Shown here in pieces: positions 4,609-5,027 of a DNA stretch of 5,027 nt. A model generated the notes under the pieces. The model saw only the letters and a list, made by a program, of their open reading frames with translations. It was not told the DNA's origin and did not search any database. The position numbers and the translations under genes are program-made. Positions within the stretch are counted from its first letter, which is position 1. Each line of letters begins with the position of its first letter. Origin of the DNA: Prevotella sp. GTDB lineage: Bacteria > Bacteroidota > Bacteroidia > Bacteroidales > Bacteroidaceae. Location of the stretch: positions 1-5,027 of the forward strand of contig JAFRZC010000003.1 in the NCBI GenBank assembly GCA_017442765.1, in the 5' to 3' direction.

Positions 4609-5027
4609 ATGAAACAGAACGAATATCGGAAAAAGGCTACCGCTTTCTGGCGGTTCTTAGGACTTCTGTTGCTTCTGTCAACAAGCACCATTTCGGTACA
4701 TGCAAGCGACTGGGTGCTCAATGAGAGCAAGTACAGTGCGTCTCTATCAGGCGACCACCTCTATCTGGAAGTGTTCCTGGCCGACCTCGACTACAGCAAC
4801 ACCTACTCCAAAGGAGGCCACGTCTATGCCACCAATGGTATCAAGACCATTGACCTGATGTACTTGGAGTACATCAATCAGGGCGACGACGAGAGCCAGA
4901 CGGCTGAGGTCAAGGCCTATCTGGTTGAGCCCAACGCACGGGCATGGTTCACCAACTCGCAGATGGGCAACCAGCAGATAAGTACCTCCAACGCCAGCTA
5001 TTGGCTGACCAAGTGGGGCAGCGACCA
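4609..5027 (+). CDS. Exported protein of unknown function, 5' part only
   Basis: An open frame runs from the ATG at 4609 to the window edge (139 codons). The N-terminus is MKQNEYRKKATAFWRFLG, followed by a Leu-rich hydrophobic core (16-23) and a likely cleavage site at VHA (30-32) before Ser33, so the product is exported. The mature part starts SDWVLNESKYSASLSGDHLY and is rich in Tyr, Ser, Asn and Asp, with predicted beta character, as in large Bacteroidota surface proteins. I recognise no domain in the visible part. No promoter is evident in the 63 nt before it, and no terminator separates it from the small protein, so co-transcription from 2956-2985 is likely. The extended basic N-region before the hydrophobic core is somewhat long but normal for this group. 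Confidence 0.8.
   Translation, partial: MKQNEYRKKATAFWRFLGLLLLLSTSTISVHASDWVLNESKYSASLSGDHLYLEVFLADLDYSNTYSKGGHVYATNGIKTIDLMYLEYINQGDDESQTAEVKAYLVEPNARAWFTNSQMGNQQISTSNASYWLTKWGSD

Overview
This window looks like Bacteroidota DNA, most likely Prevotella or a close relative. Three signs point there. AT-rich intergenic DNA carries TAnnTTTG-type -7 promoter elements. One secreted protein ends in the YDLQGR...KGIYIIDGKKV tail typical of Prevotella surface proteins. Palindromes and heptameric repeats like those scattered through such genomes occur both between and inside genes. The genus is inferred; no rRNA or tRNA is present.

Bases 1-1519 (minus strand) hold the first 506 codons of a divergent EF-G paralog (EF-G2 type). 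It keeps its P-loop, but the catalytic His of the DxPGH motif is Ser and switch I is altered. A 360-bp AT-rich divergent gap (1520-1879) follows. Next, on the plus strand (1880-2464), is a glycoside hydrolase remnant in which a signal peptide is joined directly to the C-terminal half of a TIM-barrel catalytic domain.

Bases 2465-3072 have no convincing gene but are dense in structure. They contain a 13-bp-stem hairpin, an overlapping second hairpin, a four-copy 11-nt C-rich tandem repeat whose complement is G-quadruplex-like, and a run of palindromes sharing GCGAAA/TTTCGC-like ends. A good Bacteroidota promoter sits at 2956-2985.

That promoter precedes a plausible three-gene plus-strand operon. 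It comprises a secreted protein with one BspA-like leucine-rich-repeat unit and a C-terminal sorting-like tail (3073-4314), a 70-residue acidic Gly-rich small protein (4333-4545), and the 5' part of another exported protein that runs off the window (4609-5027). The first of these has two blocks of heptameric repeat DNA embedded in its coding sequence, and one of them splits the C-terminal tail motif. The operon probably makes surface-exposed or exported products. It has no evident functional link to the EF-G paralog. No CRISPR array, insertion sequence or complete known defence system is visible.
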